Below, one piece after another: positions 28,964 to 38,400 of a stretch of DNA of 64,000 nt. The stretch comes from Hyphomicrobiales bacterium (lineage in GTDB: Bacteria > Pseudomonadota > Alphaproteobacteria > Rhizobiales > Rhizobiaceae), in NCBI GenBank assembly GCA_900468625.1, contig UBUL01000009.1, positions 186,001 to 250,000 of the forward strand. Direction: 5' to 3'. Each line of letters starts with the position of its first letter. Within the stretch, counting starts at the first letter, position 1. The notes below the pieces were generated by a model. The model was given only the letters and a program-made list of their open reading frames with translations, was not told the DNA's origin and did not search any database. The position numbers and the translations under genes are program-made.

Positions 28964-29698
28964 ATGCAGTCTGGAATTTATGTGGCGCTGTCGTCCCAGA
29001 TGGCGCTTGAGCGGCGCCTGACAACGATCGCCGACAACTTGGCCAACGTGAACACGACGGGTTTCCGGGGTACGGAAGTCAAGTTCGATCAGGTTCTGAG
29101 CAACACCCAAAACAAGCTCAACGCCAAGGTCGCCTTCGTTTCGCAAGGCAATGACTATCTCTCCGCCGACAATGGCGAACTTCAAAATACCGGCAATCTG
29201 TTGGATTTCGCCGTCAAGGGCGACGCCTGGTTCGCCGTCAACACGCCGGCGGGCCTGGTTATCACGCGCGACGGCCGCTTCACCATGACCGACAGCGGCG
29301 CATTGGTTTCCACGCGCGGCTTTCCTGTGCTCGATCCCGGCGGTGCGCCGATCCAGCTCGATCCGGCTGGCGGCGCGCCGGCCGTCTCGTCCAGCGGCAC
29401 CATCACGCAGAATGGCCGGCGCATGGGTCAGATCGGCCTCTACAGCTCCGATGTCAGCAAGGGCTTCCTGCGCTACGAGAACAGCGGCATCCTGCCGACC
29501 GATACGCCGCAGCCGGTGATCGACCGTTCGAATGTCGGCGTCGCCCAGGGCTATCTCGAAAATTCCAACGTCAACGGCATGCGCGAAATGACCAATCTGA
29601 TCGAGGTCAGCCGCGCCTTCGACAATATCAGCACGCTCACCAGCAGCAGCGAAGGCACGCTCACCGACGCCATCAAGACCCTCGGCGGCAGCCAGTAA
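28964..29698 (+). CDS. flgF: Flagellar proximal rod protein FlgF
   Basis: 244 residues. The N-terminal rod motif is LTTIADNLANVNTTGFRGTE, and the C-terminal coiled helix SNVNGMREMTNLIEVSRAFD is common to rod and hook proteins. It starts with MQSGIYVALSSQM, the FlgF pattern. It opens the long rod/ring/export operon that runs to fliP. Confidence 0.94.
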   Translation: MQSGIYVALSSQMALERRLTTIADNLANVNTTGFRGTEVKFDQVLSNTQNKLNAKVAFVSQGNDYLSADNGELQNTGNLLDFAVKGDAWFAVNTPAGLVITRDGRFTMTDSGALVSTRGFPVLDPGGAPIQLDPAGGAPAVSSSGTITQNGRRMGQIGLYSSDVSKGFLRYENSGILPTDTPQPVIDRSNVGVAQGYLENSNVNGMREMTNLIEVSRAFDNISTLTSSSEGTLTDAIKTLGGSQ

Positions 29699-29709
29699 AG
29701 AGGCGGAGG

Positions 29710-31095
29710 ATGGTCGAGGATCGGTTGCTGGAGGGCGCCTTGTCGCCGAAGCTTTCGCATATGGCCGTTCTGGCCGGGCAATATGCGATGGCGGAAAATG
29801 CCGTGGCCCATGGCGGCCATGTGCGCACCATCGCCGCCGGGCACTATACGGTCGCAGGCCTCTCCAGGCAGGTGCGTCTCGGCGATTTCGTCGCCCATCG
29901 CTCCCAGACGGGCGTCCACCTCGGCGAGGTCGTCCGCGTCGAGCCGGAACTCACCTATGTCTGTCCGATCGAACCGGGTGAGCCGATCGGTATCCAGGAT
30001 ACGATCATTCGAAAGGGTGCCTTCCGTATCGCGCCTGACGAGAGCTGGTGCGGCCGCACGATCAACTCGCTCGGCGAGCCGATCGACGGGCTCGGGCCGC
30101 TGACGGCTGGCCTGGAATCGCGGTCGATTTCCAACACGGCTCCGCCGTCGATGACGCGCAAGCGCGTCGAAACCGGGTTCAGGACCGGCGTCCGCGCCAT
30201 CGATATCTTCTCGCCGCTCTGCCTTGGCCAGCGCCTGGGCATCTTCGCAGGCTCGGGCGTCGGCAAATCGACGCTGCTGTCGATGCTGGCGAGAGCCGAC
30301 GCCTTCGACAAGGTGGTGATCGCTCTCGTCGGCGAACGCGGCCGCGAAGTGCGCGAATTCATCGAGGATACGCTGGGTTCCCATATGCAGAAATCGGTGG
30401 CCGTCGTCGCGACCAGCGACGAAAGCCCGATGCTGCGCAAGATGGCGCCGCTTTCCGCCATCACCATCGCCGAGCATTTTCGCGACCAGGGCGACAACGT
30501 GCTCCTGATCGTCGACAGCGTCACCCGTTTCGCCCATGCCATCCGCGAAGTGGCGACCGCATCCGGCGAGCCGCCGATCGCACGCGGATATCCGGCTTCC
30601 GTTTTCACAGAGCTGCCGCGCCTTCTCGAGCGCGCGGGTCCGGGGCCGGAAGGTACGGGTACGATCACCGCCATCATCTCCATTCTCGTCGATGGCGACA
30701 ACCACAACGACCCGATCGCCGATTCCACCCGCGGCATTCTGGATGGGCACATCGTGCTGCAGCGCAGCCTCGCCGAGGAGGGGCGCTACCCGCCGATCGA
30801 TCCGCTTGCATCCGTTTCCCGTCTGGCCCGCAAGGCCTGGACATCGGATCAGGAGAAGCTGGTGTCGCGGCTGAAGGCGCTCGTGCATCGCTACGAGGAA
30901 ACGCGCGACCTGCGCCTGATCGGCGGATATCGCCAGGGCAGCGACGCCGATCTCGACATCGCCGTGCGCCAGGTGCCGATCATCTACGACATACTGAAGC
31001 AGACGCCGGGCGAGGAGCCGTCGGCGGATGCCTTCACCGATCTTGCGACTGCTCTCAGGAACGCTTCGGGCGGTGTCCCCACGAGGGGCAAATGA
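29710..31095 (+). CDS. fliI: Flagellum-specific export ATPase FliI
   Basis: 461 residues, an F1-beta-like ATPase: Walker A in FAGSGVGKSTLLSM, Walker B in NVLLIVDSVTRFAHA, and the family signature PPIARGYPASVFTELPRLLE. It powers substrate delivery to the export gate together with FliH (see the FliH-like gene at 47259). The start ATG at 29710 follows AGGCGGAGG closely, and spacing is short. Confidence 0.96.
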   Translation: MVEDRLLEGALSPKLSHMAVLAGQYAMAENAVAHGGHVRTIAAGHYTVAGLSRQVRLGDFVAHRSQTGVHLGEVVRVEPELTYVCPIEPGEPIGIQDTIIRKGAFRIAPDESWCGRTINSLGEPIDGLGPLTAGLESRSISNTAPPSMTRKRVETGFRTGVRAIDIFSPLCLGQRLGIFAGSGVGKSTLLSMLARADAFDKVVIALVGERGREVREFIEDTLGSHMQKSVAVVATSDESPMLRKMAPLSAITIAEHFRDQGDNVLLIVDSVTRFAHAIREVATASGEPPIARGYPASVFTELPRLLERAGPGPEGTGTITAIISILVDGDNHNDPIADSTRGILDGHIVLQRSLAEEGRYPPIDPLASVSRLARKAWTSDQEKLVSRLKALVHRYEETRDLRLIGGYRQGSDADLDIAVRQVPIIYDILKQTPGEEPSADAFTDLATALRNASGGVPTRGK

Positions 31096-31180
31096 CGGTC
31101 GTCGGGAGCGGGATCGCGAATTTTTCCTATCCGCGGCCGATCGGGCATAGCGGAATTTCGTGCCGGAAGAGGGGCTAAAC

Positions 31181-31726
31181 GTGAGAGAAGCCGATGCAGA
31201 CGAAACGGTCGCTCCGCCGAAGCAGGCAAGGAAGCGGACAGTGGGGGACAAGGCCCTGGCCTTTACGGGGCTGGCGCTGGCCGGCGCCTCGGCCTTCTTT
31301 CCCTGGTACGTCTTCCTGAACCCGGACAAGTTCGGCATTCATGTGGCGGAAGGCGACCGCACCCGCGAACTGCCGAATTGGCCGGGCCGTCAGGTCGTCA
31401 GCGTGTCGCCGCTCGCCTTGGTCAACAAGAACCCCGGCCAGCCGAAGGATTTGATCCCCGATCCGCTGACGACGGCGACCGTCAGCAGTGCCGGCCGCGA
31501 GGACGACAAAGGGGCACCGGCCGACCAGCAGCCGTTTCCCGGCAAGTCGGCGTTCCATCTGCTGCATGTCGCCAATGGCCGGGCGCTGATCGAGGACGAT
31601 ACCGGCATGTATGTCGTGCGTGTGGGGTCGATCCTGCCCGACGACAGCCGGCTGGCCTCGATCGAGCAGCGAGACGGAAAATGGGTCATCGTCACCTCGG
31701 CGGGCGATGTCTACGGCAACAATTGA
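31181..31726 (+). CDS. Unknown membrane-anchored protein in the flagellar operon
   Basis: 181 residues. After a charged N-terminus, one membrane helix (ALAFTGLALAGASAFFPWYV) leads to a probable periplasmic domain with SAFHLLHVANGRALIEDDTG and YVVRVGSILPDDSRLASIEQ, which looks like a short beta domain. I do not recognise the family. The gene sits between fliI and flgB, a place it also keeps in other rhizobia as I recall, so a basal-body role is likely but unproven. A GTG start at 31181 with GAGGGG upstream is preferred over GTG 31160. Confidence 0.65.
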   Translation: MREADADETVAPPKQARKRTVGDKALAFTGLALAGASAFFPWYVFLNPDKFGIHVAEGDRTRELPNWPGRQVVSVSPLALVNKNPGQPKDLIPDPLTTATVSSAGREDDKGAPADQQPFPGKSAFHLLHVANGRALIEDDTGMYVVRVGSILPDDSRLASIEQRDGKWVIVTSAGDVYGNN

Positions 31727-31844
31727 AAAATCCGCAACCGCCTGGATCTCAGGCGTTTCGAAGAGCTTTGCAGGAACGCATTCCCCGCAAGTCCCACGCA
31801 AGATTATCCCGCTAGATTCCCAGTGTAAGAACGGAGAGAAGCCC

Positions 31845-32237
31845 ATGCAACCCATTCAGCTCTTTGACCTGGCCTCGCGGCAAGCCGATTGGCTCCAGGT
31901 GCGTCAGCAGGTTGTTGCCGGCAATATCGCCAATGCCAATACGCCGAAGTTTCGCGCCAAGGATGTCACGCCGTTCCAGGCCGTTCTGGACAACCAGAAT
32001 GTCAACATGGTCCGGACCAATCCCGCGCATCTTTCGGGCAACGAATTCAGCACGAGCGGCAACGTCAACGTCGAGGAAGCGTCGCTCAATCAGGAAATTG
32101 GTGTTCAGGAGTCGGGTAACACCGTCGGCCTGGAGGACGAGCTCGCCAAAGCCGGTGAAATCAAGCGTCAGTACAGCTTGAACACCGCGCTCGTAGGCTC
32201 CTTTCATCGCATGATGTTGATGACCGTAAAACAATAG
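31845..32237 (+). CDS. flgB: Flagellar proximal rod protein FlgB
   Basis: 130 residues with the rod signature VVAGNIANANTPKFRAKDV and a C-terminal helix ending HRMMLMTVKQ. The start at 31845 follows GGAGAGAAGCCC. First of the flgB-flgC-fliE rod set. Confidence 0.95.
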   Translation: MQPIQLFDLASRQADWLQVRQQVVAGNIANANTPKFRAKDVTPFQAVLDNQNVNMVRTNPAHLSGNEFSTSGNVNVEEASLNQEIGVQESGNTVGLEDELAKAGEIKRQYSLNTALVGSFHRMMLMTVKQ

Positions 32238-32253
32238 ATGAAGTGAAGATGTC

Positions 32254-32670
32254 ATGGACCCCTTATCAGCCGCATTGAAAATTGCAGGCTCCGGCCTGGA
32301 GGCTCAGTCGACTCGTCTGCGAATCGTCTCCGAAAACATTGCCAATGCCCGTTCGACGGGCGACACCCCCGGCGCCGATCCTTACCGGCGCAAGACGATC
32401 ACCTTTGGCGCCGAGATGGATCGCGCCAATGGCGTCGCCACGGTCGGCGTCAAGAAGCTCGGCGAAGACACGGGCAAGTTCGTCGAAGAATACGATCCCA
32501 GCAATCCGGCGGCGGACCAGAAGGGCTACGTCAAAATGCCCAACGTCAATATCCTCGTCGAGATGGCCGACATGCGCGAAGCCAATCGGTCCTACGAAGC
32601 CAATCTGCAGACGGTCAGGCAGGCTCGCGATCTCATCTCCTCCACTATTGATTTGTTGAAGAACCAATGA
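32254..32670 (+). CDS. flgC: Flagellar proximal rod protein FlgC
   Basis: 138 residues, rod motif [20 protein letters not shown] and C-terminal [20 protein letters not shown]. It overlaps fliE by 4 bases. Confidence 0.96.
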   Translation: MDPLSAALKIAGSGLEAQSTRLRIVSENIANARSTGDTPGADPYRRKTITFGAEMDRANGVATVGVKKLGEDTGKFVEEYDPSNPAADQKGYVKMPNVNILVEMADMREANRSYEANLQTVRQARDLISSTIDLLKNQ

Positions 32671-33017
32671 TCGACTCGGTTAAGAATGTAGCTTCCCTCT
32701 CGGCGACCCGCGGCCTCGGCAGCATCGCCTCCGATATGACCTCCGCCGCGTCCAGCGTGCTGAATGCCTCGCCGGCCGTTGCCATGGGGGTGGACGCCGG
32801 AATGAGCTTTGCGTCGGTCATGTCGAATGTCGCGAAGGACTCCATCAATTCGCTGAAGGACGCCGAAAAAGCCTCCTTCGCCGGCATCAAGGGTACGATG
32901 AGCACCCGCGAAGTCGTCGACAAGGTCATGCAGGCAGATCAGACGCTGCAGACCGCAATCGCGCTGCGCGACAAGGTCGTATCCGCATTTCTCGATATTA
33001 CAAGGATGCAGATCTAG
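32667..33017 (+). CDS. fliE: Rod/MS-ring adapter FliE
   Basis: 116 residues. The C-terminal half matches FliE ([20 protein letters not shown], ending FLDITRMQI). It joins the rod to the MS ring and export gate. The stop is followed by the hairpin AGAGCGGG-TTT-CCCGCTCT at 33015-33034. Confidence 0.93.
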   Translation: MIDSVKNVASLSATRGLGSIASDMTSAASSVLNASPAVAMGVDAGMSFASVMSNVAKDSINSLKDAEKASFAGIKGTMSTREVVDKVMQADQTLQTAIALRDKVVSAFLDITRMQI

Positions 33018-33034
33018 AGCGGGGTTTCCCGCTC
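33015..33034 (+). terminator. Hairpin between fliE and flgG
   Basis: An 8-bp stem AGAGCGGG / CCCGCTCT that begins at the fliE stop codon, with no strong T-run. It may be an attenuator, an RNA-processing site or the edge of a decayed mosaic repeat. Confidence 0.4.
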
Positions 33035-33114
33035 TAATTACCTGATTTGGCAAGAATTGTTCGCAAGCCTTTTCCTGGCTTCGAAGGTCTCGCCCTAGAT
33101 CCAAGGACGAAAGC

Positions 33115-33903
33115 ATGAGAGCGCTCGCAATCGCCGCCACGGGTATGGATGCCCAGCAGACCAATCTCGAAGTGATCGCGAACAACATCGCGAACATCAA
33201 TACGACGGGTTACAAGCGCTCGCGCGCCGAATTCTCCGACCTGCTCTACCAGACCGAACGCGCCAAGGGCATTGCCAACAGGCCGAACCAGGCGGTGGTG
33301 CCGGAAGGCGCCAATATCGGTCTCGGCGTGCAGACAGTGGCGGTGCGCAATATTCAGATCCAGGGCCAGTTGTCGCAGACGCAGAACGATCTCGACGTCG
33401 CACTCGTCGGCCGCGGCTGGTTCCAGATTAAGATGCCGGACGGCACGACGGCCTATACGCGCGCGGGCTCCTTCAACAAGAGCGATACCGGTCAGATCGT
33501 GACCCCCGATGGCAATGTGCTGGAGCCGGGCATCACGGTTCCGAACAATGCCACCAATCTGACCATCAACCAGTCCGGCCAGATCTCCGCGACTATCGGC
33601 ACTGCGACGACGCCGACTGTGCTTGGCCAGCTGCAGATCGCAAATTTCGTCAACGAAGCCGGCCTGCAGCCGATGGGAAGCAATCTCTTCACCCAGACGC
33701 CGGCTTCCGGCGATCCGGTCGTCTCCGATCCGAACCAGAATGGCTTCGCCTACATGAAGCAATATTATCTGGAATCGTCGAACGTCGATCCGGTCAAGGA
33801 AATCACCGATCTGATCACTGCGCAGCGCGCCTACGAGATGAATTCGAAGGTCATCACGACAGCCGACGAAATGGCGCAGATCGTCAGCAAGAACCTGAAG
33901 TAA
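33115..33903 (+). CDS. flgG: Flagellar distal rod protein FlgG
   Basis: 262 residues: [20 protein letters not shown] at the N-terminus, [19 protein letters not shown] as rod motif, and the C-terminal [20 protein letters not shown] that is typical of FlgG/FlgE. Exact FlgG length (about 262) excludes it as the missing hook protein. Confidence 0.97.
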   Translation: MRALAIAATGMDAQQTNLEVIANNIANINTTGYKRSRAEFSDLLYQTERAKGIANRPNQAVVPEGANIGLGVQTVAVRNIQIQGQLSQTQNDLDVALVGRGWFQIKMPDGTTAYTRAGSFNKSDTGQIVTPDGNVLEPGITVPNNATNLTINQSGQISATIGTATTPTVLGQLQIANFVNEAGLQPMGSNLFTQTPASGDPVVSDPNQNGFAYMKQYYLESSNVDPVKEITDLITAQRAYEMNSKVITTADEMAQIVSKNLK

Positions 33904-33922
33904 CGAAAAGGACGGGCCGAAC

Positions 33923-34423
33923 ATGAAGTTTCGCCGGATGAAAAGCTTAGCAATGGCCTGGTTCGCCGCAGCGAGCCTCTCCGTCGTGTTCGTTTCCGTC
34001 GCGCCGGTCGGTGCCATGAGTGCCGATGGGCCTGGCCTCGGAACCGCCGTCGTCCCGACCGAGACGATCTATCCCGGCGATATCATCAGCAGCGGCCAGC
34101 TTGAGGAGGTCGAGGTCACCAACCCCAATCTGACCGGCGATTATGCCAAGCGGCTTCGCGAGGTCACAGGGTTGGTTTCCAAGCGGACGCTCCTTCCGGG
34201 CCACACGATTTCTATTGCAGCGCTGCGCCAGCCCTATGCCGTCACGCGCGGTTCCAACGTCCGCCTGGTAATGAACATGGGCGCCATGACGATTACGGCT
34301 GCGGGAACGCCGCTGGATGACGGCGCCGTCGGCGACAGCGTCCGCGCCCGCAACATGGACTCGGGCATCATCGTCAATGGCACAGTTCTCGAAAACGGTA
34401 CGATCCGCGTGGTTGCGAAATGA
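33923..34423 (+). CDS. flgA: P-ring assembly chaperone FlgA
   Basis: 166 residues with an N-terminal signal peptide (AMAWFAAASLSVVFVSVAPV, cleavage near GAMS) and the SAF-type domain of FlgA (VVPTETIYPGDIIS, VKRTLLPGHTI-like SKRTLLPGHTISIAALR). It helps FlgI polymerise in the periplasm. It overlaps flgI by 4 bases. Confidence 0.93.
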   Translation: MKFRRMKSLAMAWFAAASLSVVFVSVAPVGAMSADGPGLGTAVVPTETIYPGDIISSGQLEEVEVTNPNLTGDYAKRLREVTGLVSKRTLLPGHTISIAALRQPYAVTRGSNVRLVMNMGAMTITAAGTPLDDGAVGDSVRARNMDSGIIVNGTVLENGTIRVVAK

Positions 34424-35538
34424 AACGGCTTCGTCAATTGCTCGCAGTCCTGTTTGCATTGCCCAGCCTGATCGTCGCCGATCCGGCTGCAGCCATGCAA
34501 TCGCGCATCAAGGATATCGCGTCGCTGCAATCGGGCCGCGACAACCAGCTTATCGGTTATGGTCTGATCGTCGGTCTTCAGGGGACCGGCGACGGTCTGC
34601 GTTCCTCGCCGTTCACCGAGCAGTCCATGCGCGCGATGCTGCAGAACCTCGGCATCTCGACCCAAGGCGGTCAATCCGCCGCCAAGAACACGGCTGCAGT
34701 CATGGTGACGGCGAACCTGCCGCCCTTTGCGAGCCCGGGCAGCCGGATCGACGTGACGGTCAGCTCGCTCGGCGATGCGACGTCGCTGCGCGGCGGCACG
34801 CTGATCATGACCTCGCTCAGCGGTGCCGACGGGCAGATCTATGCCGTGGCGCAAGGCTCCGTCATCGTTTCCGGATTTCAGGCACAGGGTGCCGCCGCCA
34901 CGGTGACCGAAGGCGTCACGACCGCCGGCCGTGTGCCAGGCGGCGCCATCATCGAGCGCGAGCTGCCGTCGCGCTTCAAGGATTCGGTCAATCTGGTGCT
35001 GCAATTGCGCAATCCGGATTTCTCCACCGCGATCCGCATTTCCGACACGGTCAATGCGTGGGCGACCTCGCGTTTCGGCTCGCCGATCGCGGAAGCCAAG
35101 GATTCGCAGGAGGTGACAGTCGCCAAGCCGAAGATGGCGGATCTGACGCGCCTGATGGCCGATATCGAGAATCTCGACGTGCAGACCGATACGCCCGCCA
35201 AGGTCGTCATCAACGAGCGCACGGGAACCATCGTCATCGGTGCCGACGTTCGCGTCTCGCCGGTCGCCGTCAGCTACGGAACGCTGACCGTGCAGGTGAG
35301 CGAAAATCCGCAGGTCATTCAGCCCGAGCCTTTCTCGAACGGTCAGACCGCCATCCAGGACCAGACCGACATTACCGCCACCAAGAGCGGCGGCCGTGTC
35401 GCCGTGCTGGAAGGGCCTAACCTGAAGACGCTGGTTTCCGGCCTCAACAATATCGGCGTCAAGCCGGACGGCATCATCGCCATCCTGCAAGGCATCAAAT
35501 CGGCCGGCGCCCTGCAAGCGGAGCTCGTGCTGCAATGA
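34420..35538 (+). CDS. flgI: Flagellar P-ring protein FlgI
   Basis: 372 residues, signal peptide (LLAVLFALPSLIVADPAAAM), then the near-invariant RIKDIASLQSGRDNQLIGYG and VVGLQGTGDGL-type GLIVGLQGTGDGLRSSPFTE. It forms the periplasmic ring around the rod. Overlaps motE by 4 bases. Confidence 0.97.
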   Translation: MKRLRQLLAVLFALPSLIVADPAAAMQSRIKDIASLQSGRDNQLIGYGLIVGLQGTGDGLRSSPFTEQSMRAMLQNLGISTQGGQSAAKNTAAVMVTANLPPFASPGSRIDVTVSSLGDATSLRGGTLIMTSLSGADGQIYAVAQGSVIVSGFQAQGAAATVTEGVTTAGRVPGGAIIERELPSRFKDSVNLVLQLRNPDFSTAIRISDTVNAWATSRFGSPIAEAKDSQEVTVAKPKMADLTRLMADIENLDVQTDTPAKVVINERTGTIVIGADVRVSPVAVSYGTLTVQVSENPQVIQPEPFSNGQTAIQDQTDITATKSGGRVAVLEGPNLKTLVSGLNNIGVKPDGIIAILQGIKSAGALQAELVLQ

Positions 35539-36071
35539 TATCGATCGCCATCGCCGGAAGAATGTCGCTCACCTGCGTCCTCGCGGCGAGTGCCGTGCTG
35601 GTGTCGTTCGGCCTGGCAGCGGCCCAGCAGGCGCCGAAGCCGGTCGATCCAGCCTCCAGCCAGGACGAAATCCGGCAATTCTGCACCAATATCGCCGATC
35701 CGGCGCGCGATCAGCGCTATCTGCTCCAGAAACAGGATCTGGAGCAGCTCCGCGCCGACGTGGATCAGCGCATCGCCACCATGGACAAGCGCAAGGCCGA
35801 ATACGAGGACTGGCTGAAGCGCCGCAACGAGTTCCTAAAGACGGCGGATCTCGGCCTGGTGGATATCTACAAGAACATGAAGCCGGATGCGGCGGCGGCC
35901 AGCCTCAACGATGTCAAAATCACGGTTGCGGCTGCGATCATCATGAAGCTTTCGGCGCGCCAGTCGAGCCTCATCCTTGCGGAAATGGATGCCAAGAAGG
36001 CGGCGGTCATCACCAATATCATCGCCAGCGCATCCGATCCGAATACATCGAAGTCGAAGGACCCCTCATGA
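35535..36071 (+). CDS. motE: MotE: periplasmic chaperone for MotC
   Basis: 178 residues: a signal peptide (MSLTCVLAASAVLVSFGLAA), one Cys in QFCTNIADPARDQ, a coiled coil (LEQLRADVDQRIATMDKRKA), then a globular C-terminal part (KITVAAAIIMKLSARQSSLI) of the MgtE-N type. In S. meliloti MotE is a periplasmic dimer that folds and stabilises MotC. The single mature Cys fits a disulfide-linked dimer. Confidence 0.88.
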   Translation: MISIAIAGRMSLTCVLAASAVLVSFGLAAAQQAPKPVDPASSQDEIRQFCTNIADPARDQRYLLQKQDLEQLRADVDQRIATMDKRKAEYEDWLKRRNEFLKTADLGLVDIYKNMKPDAAAASLNDVKITVAAAIIMKLSARQSSLILAEMDAKKAAVITNIIASASDPNTSKSKDPS

Positions 36072-36781
36072 ACACGCGTCTAACGGCCGCCTGCGCAATC
36101 GTCGTCTTCCTCGCCGGCTGCCAGTCGCAGGCTCTCAAGGAAATCGGCAGGGCGCCTGCCATGAGTCCGATCGGCAGCGGCCTGCAATATGCGCAGGCGC
36201 CGCAGATGCTGCAATATCCGAAGCGGCCGCATCAGGTCGCGCAGGGTTATTCGCTCTGGAACGATTCGCAGGCGGCCCTCTTCAAGGACTCGCGCGCGCT
36301 CAATGTCGGCGACATCCTGACGGTCACGATCAAGATCGACGACAAGGCGAACTGGGACAACGAGACCAATCGCAGCCGTACGAACAAGAGCGATATGAAC
36401 TGGAACATTGCCGCCAAGATCTTCGGCATGCAGCCCAACACCAATGCGACGGCCACCTCGGGCTCCGACACCAGTACCGATGGCAAGGGCAAGATGCAGC
36501 GTTCCGAGCAGATCAATCTGCTCGTTGCCGCTGTCGTTACCGGTATCCTCGAGAATGGCAACCTGATGATCAGCGGCTCGCAGGAAGTCCGCATGAACCA
36601 GGAAATCCGCATCCTGAACGTCGCCGGCATCGTCCGGCCGCAGGACGTGACGTCCGACAATACCATTTCCTACGACAAGATTGCCGAAGCCCGGATCTCC
36701 TATGGCGGTCGCGGCCGTTTGATGGAAGTACAGCAGCCGCCGAGGGGACAGCAGGCCGTCGATCTGCTCTCGCCGCTCTGA
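36068..36781 (+). CDS. flgH: Flagellar L-ring lipoprotein FlgH
   Basis: 237 residues with a lipobox LAGC (Cys18) and the FlgH core SLWNDSQAALFKDSRALNVG, DILTVTIKIDDKANWDNETN and GNLMISGSQEVRMNQEIRIL. It forms the outer-membrane ring. A mosaic repeat separates it from fliL. Confidence 0.96.
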   Translation: MNTRLTAACAIVVFLAGCQSQALKEIGRAPAMSPIGSGLQYAQAPQMLQYPKRPHQVAQGYSLWNDSQAALFKDSRALNVGDILTVTIKIDDKANWDNETNRSRTNKSDMNWNIAAKIFGMQPNTNATATSGSDTSTDGKGKMQRSEQINLLVAAVVTGILENGNLMISGSQEVRMNQEIRILNVAGIVRPQDVTSDNTISYDKIAEARISYGGRGRLMEVQQPPRGQQAVDLLSPL

Positions 36782-36788
36782 TTTGATG

Positions 36789-36891
36789 GAGCGCTTCCGC
36801 TTTTCCTCGAATCGCGAAAACGCTCTATCCCTTTATTTTCTCGCAATTCCGGACGGAAAACCGCTTCGCACTTTTCCTGGAATTGCTCTAG
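36789..36891. repeat. Mosaic palindromic repeat inside the flagellar operon
   Basis: A 103-base copy in the same orientation as the one at 10545: GAGCGCTTCCGC edge, AACGCTCTATCCCTTTATTT, core CAATTCCGGACGGAAAACCG, then TTCGCACTTTTCCTGGAATT and GCTCTAG. It fills nearly the whole flgH-fliL gap, where other intergenic spaces in the operon are a few bases. Confidence 0.85.
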
Positions 36892-36906
36892 TGGACGGAT
36901 AGGGAC

Positions 36907-37401
36907 ATGGCAGCAGCCGCAGACGAATCGGCCAAGGGCAAAGGATCGCCACTGATCATGACGATCGTCGGATTATTGGTGCTGACCGTGCTCGGCGGCG
37001 GCGGCGGCTGGGTGCTCGGAACGGTCGTCGCGCCGAGGATCAAGGCAGCCACGGCCGCGGTGCAGGCGAACGCAAAGGCTGCCGGCAGCGGCAAGCAGGC
37101 TGCGGCGGCCGCCCAGGCGAACGGCATCATCGCTCTCGATCCGATCACCGCCAACCTCGCTTATCCCTCGCAGAACTGGATCAGGCTGGAGCTTGCGCTC
37201 GTTTTCAAAGGGCCGCCCGACGCGCAGCTTGCCCAGGCGATCCATCAGGACATCCTCGCCTATATCCGCACGGTTTCCTTGCAGCAGATCGAGGGTGCAC
37301 GCGGCCTGCAATATCTTCGGGATGACATTCAGGAGCGTGTTGACCTGCGCTCGGAAGGACGAGTATCGAAAGTTATGTTCAGAACTTTCGTGATCGAATG
37401 A
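36907..37401 (+). CDS. fliL: Flagellar basal-body protein FliL
   Basis: 164 residues: a short cytoplasmic tail, one membrane helix (LIMTIVGLLVLTVLGGGGGW), an Ala/Lys-rich stretch and the periplasmic FliL domain (WIRLELALVFKGPPDAQLAQ ... YIRTVSLQQIEGARGLQYLR). It surrounds the stator. It overlaps fliP by 4 bases. Confidence 0.93.
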   Translation: MAAAADESAKGKGSPLIMTIVGLLVLTVLGGGGGWVLGTVVAPRIKAATAAVQANAKAAGSGKQAAAAAQANGIIALDPITANLAYPSQNWIRLELALVFKGPPDAQLAQAIHQDILAYIRTVSLQQIEGARGLQYLRDDIQERVDLRSEGRVSKVMFRTFVIE

Positions 37402-38156
37402 GTCGATTAGCACTTGTCCTATCTATATTAGTAATTGCTGCATTTTCGCCTGAACTGGCGATGGCGCAGCAATTGTCGCAACAGCTACCGACCGATCTTC
37501 TGAACGCGCCGGTCAACGGCTCGGTTGCCGCCTGGATCATCAGGACATTCGGGCTCCTGACGGTCCTGTCGATTGCTCCGGGCATCCTGATCATGGTGAC
37601 GAGCTTTCCGCGCTTCATCATCGCTTTCTCGATCCTGCGCACCGGCATGGGTCTTGCGACGACGCCGTCGAACATGATCCTGCTCAGCCTTGCCCTGTTC
37701 ATGACCTTCTATGTCATGTCGCCGACCTTCGATCAGGCTTGGAAGGATGGCGTGCAGCCTCTGCTTGCCAATCAGATTTCAGAGGCGGACGCCGTGCAGC
37801 GCATCGCCGAGCCTTTCCGAACCTTCATGTCGAACAATACGCGCGATAAGGATTTGAAGCTGTTCGTCGATCTGGCGCGGGAACGCGGCCAGACGGCCGT
37901 GGTCGAGAATAAGATCGACTATCGTGTCCTGATCCCGGCTTTCATGATCTCGGAAATCCGCCGCGGTTTCGAGATCGGCTTCCTTGTTGTACTGCCCTTT
38001 CTCGTTATCGACCTGATCGTATCGACCATCGTCATGGCGATGGGCATGATGATGCTGCCGCCGACGTCGATTTCGCTGCCGTTCAAGATTCTGTTCTTCG
38101 TGCTGATCGACGGCTGGAACCTTCTGGTCGGCAGCCTAGTTCGCTCTTTCCACTAA
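37398..38156 (+). CDS. fliP: Flagellar export gate protein FliP
   Basis: 252 residues, signal peptide (LVLSILVIAAFSPELAMAQ), then the FliP signature FPRFIIAFSILRTGMGLATT and PSNMILLSLALFMTFYVMSP, and the late helices around GFLVVLPFLVIDLIVSTIVM. Together with FliQ and FliR (58069 and 60673) it forms the export pore. Last gene of the rod/ring operon. Confidence 0.97.
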   Translation: MSRLALVLSILVIAAFSPELAMAQQLSQQLPTDLLNAPVNGSVAAWIIRTFGLLTVLSIAPGILIMVTSFPRFIIAFSILRTGMGLATTPSNMILLSLALFMTFYVMSPTFDQAWKDGVQPLLANQISEADAVQRIAEPFRTFMSNNTRDKDLKLFVDLARERGQTAVVENKIDYRVLIPAFMISEIRRGFEIGFLVVLPFLVIDLIVSTIVMAMGMMMLPPTSISLPFKILFFVLIDGWNLLVGSLVRSFH

Positions 38157-38234
38157 AGCAATTCCAGGAAAGTGCATCGCGGTTTTCCGGCCGGAATTGC
38201 GTAAAAACAAAAAGATAGAGCGGAAGCGCTCTAG
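38157..38234. repeat. Mosaic palindromic repeat (reverse copy) after fliP
   Basis: AGCAATTCCAGGAAAGTGCA, then GCGGTTTTCCGGCCGGAATTGCG, then TAAAAACAAAAAGATAGAGC and GGAAGCGCTCTAG. It is the reverse orientation of the 36789 element, 1.3 kb away, so the two flank fliL-fliP as inverted repeats. Confidence 0.8.
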
Positions 38235-38294
38235 AACCGGATTGTTTTAGATCGAATCGGCCTGAAATCCGAATCCGCTCTCAAATCAGAGAAG

Positions 38295-38340
38295 TAGAGC
38301 ATGAAGCCGTCCGAAAGCTGCTCGCAGCTTTCGGTGTCAT
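38295..38340. repeat. Second palindromic element after fliP
   Basis: TAGAGCATGAAGCCGTCCGA, then the perfect stem CCGAAAGCTG-CTCG-CAGCTTTCGG (38310s-38330s), then TGTCAT. This is the layout of another common rhizobial palindrome. With the adjacent 38157 copy it makes a composite about 190 bases long between the convergent genes fliP and the GT41 gene. Confidence 0.6.
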
Positions 38341-38400
38341 CCCCTATTGTGGCAAGTAGGAGGAGATCATGGGAACTGGCGCCCGATGATCGCTCAGCTT

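Noticed and set aside
29551..31338. A 595-codon minus-strand frame opposite fliI
   Set aside because: Shadow of fliI, with no recognisable family and biased composition.
28964..33903. FlgF or FlgG as a possible relocated FlgE
   Set aside because: Their lengths (244 and 262) and N-terminal signatures are those of rod proteins, and both are in their usual positions.
36785..36900. The flgH-fliL gap as a new promoter for fliL-fliP
   Set aside because: The gap is almost entirely the mosaic repeat; no promoter motif separate from it is visible, so it was annotated only as a repeat.
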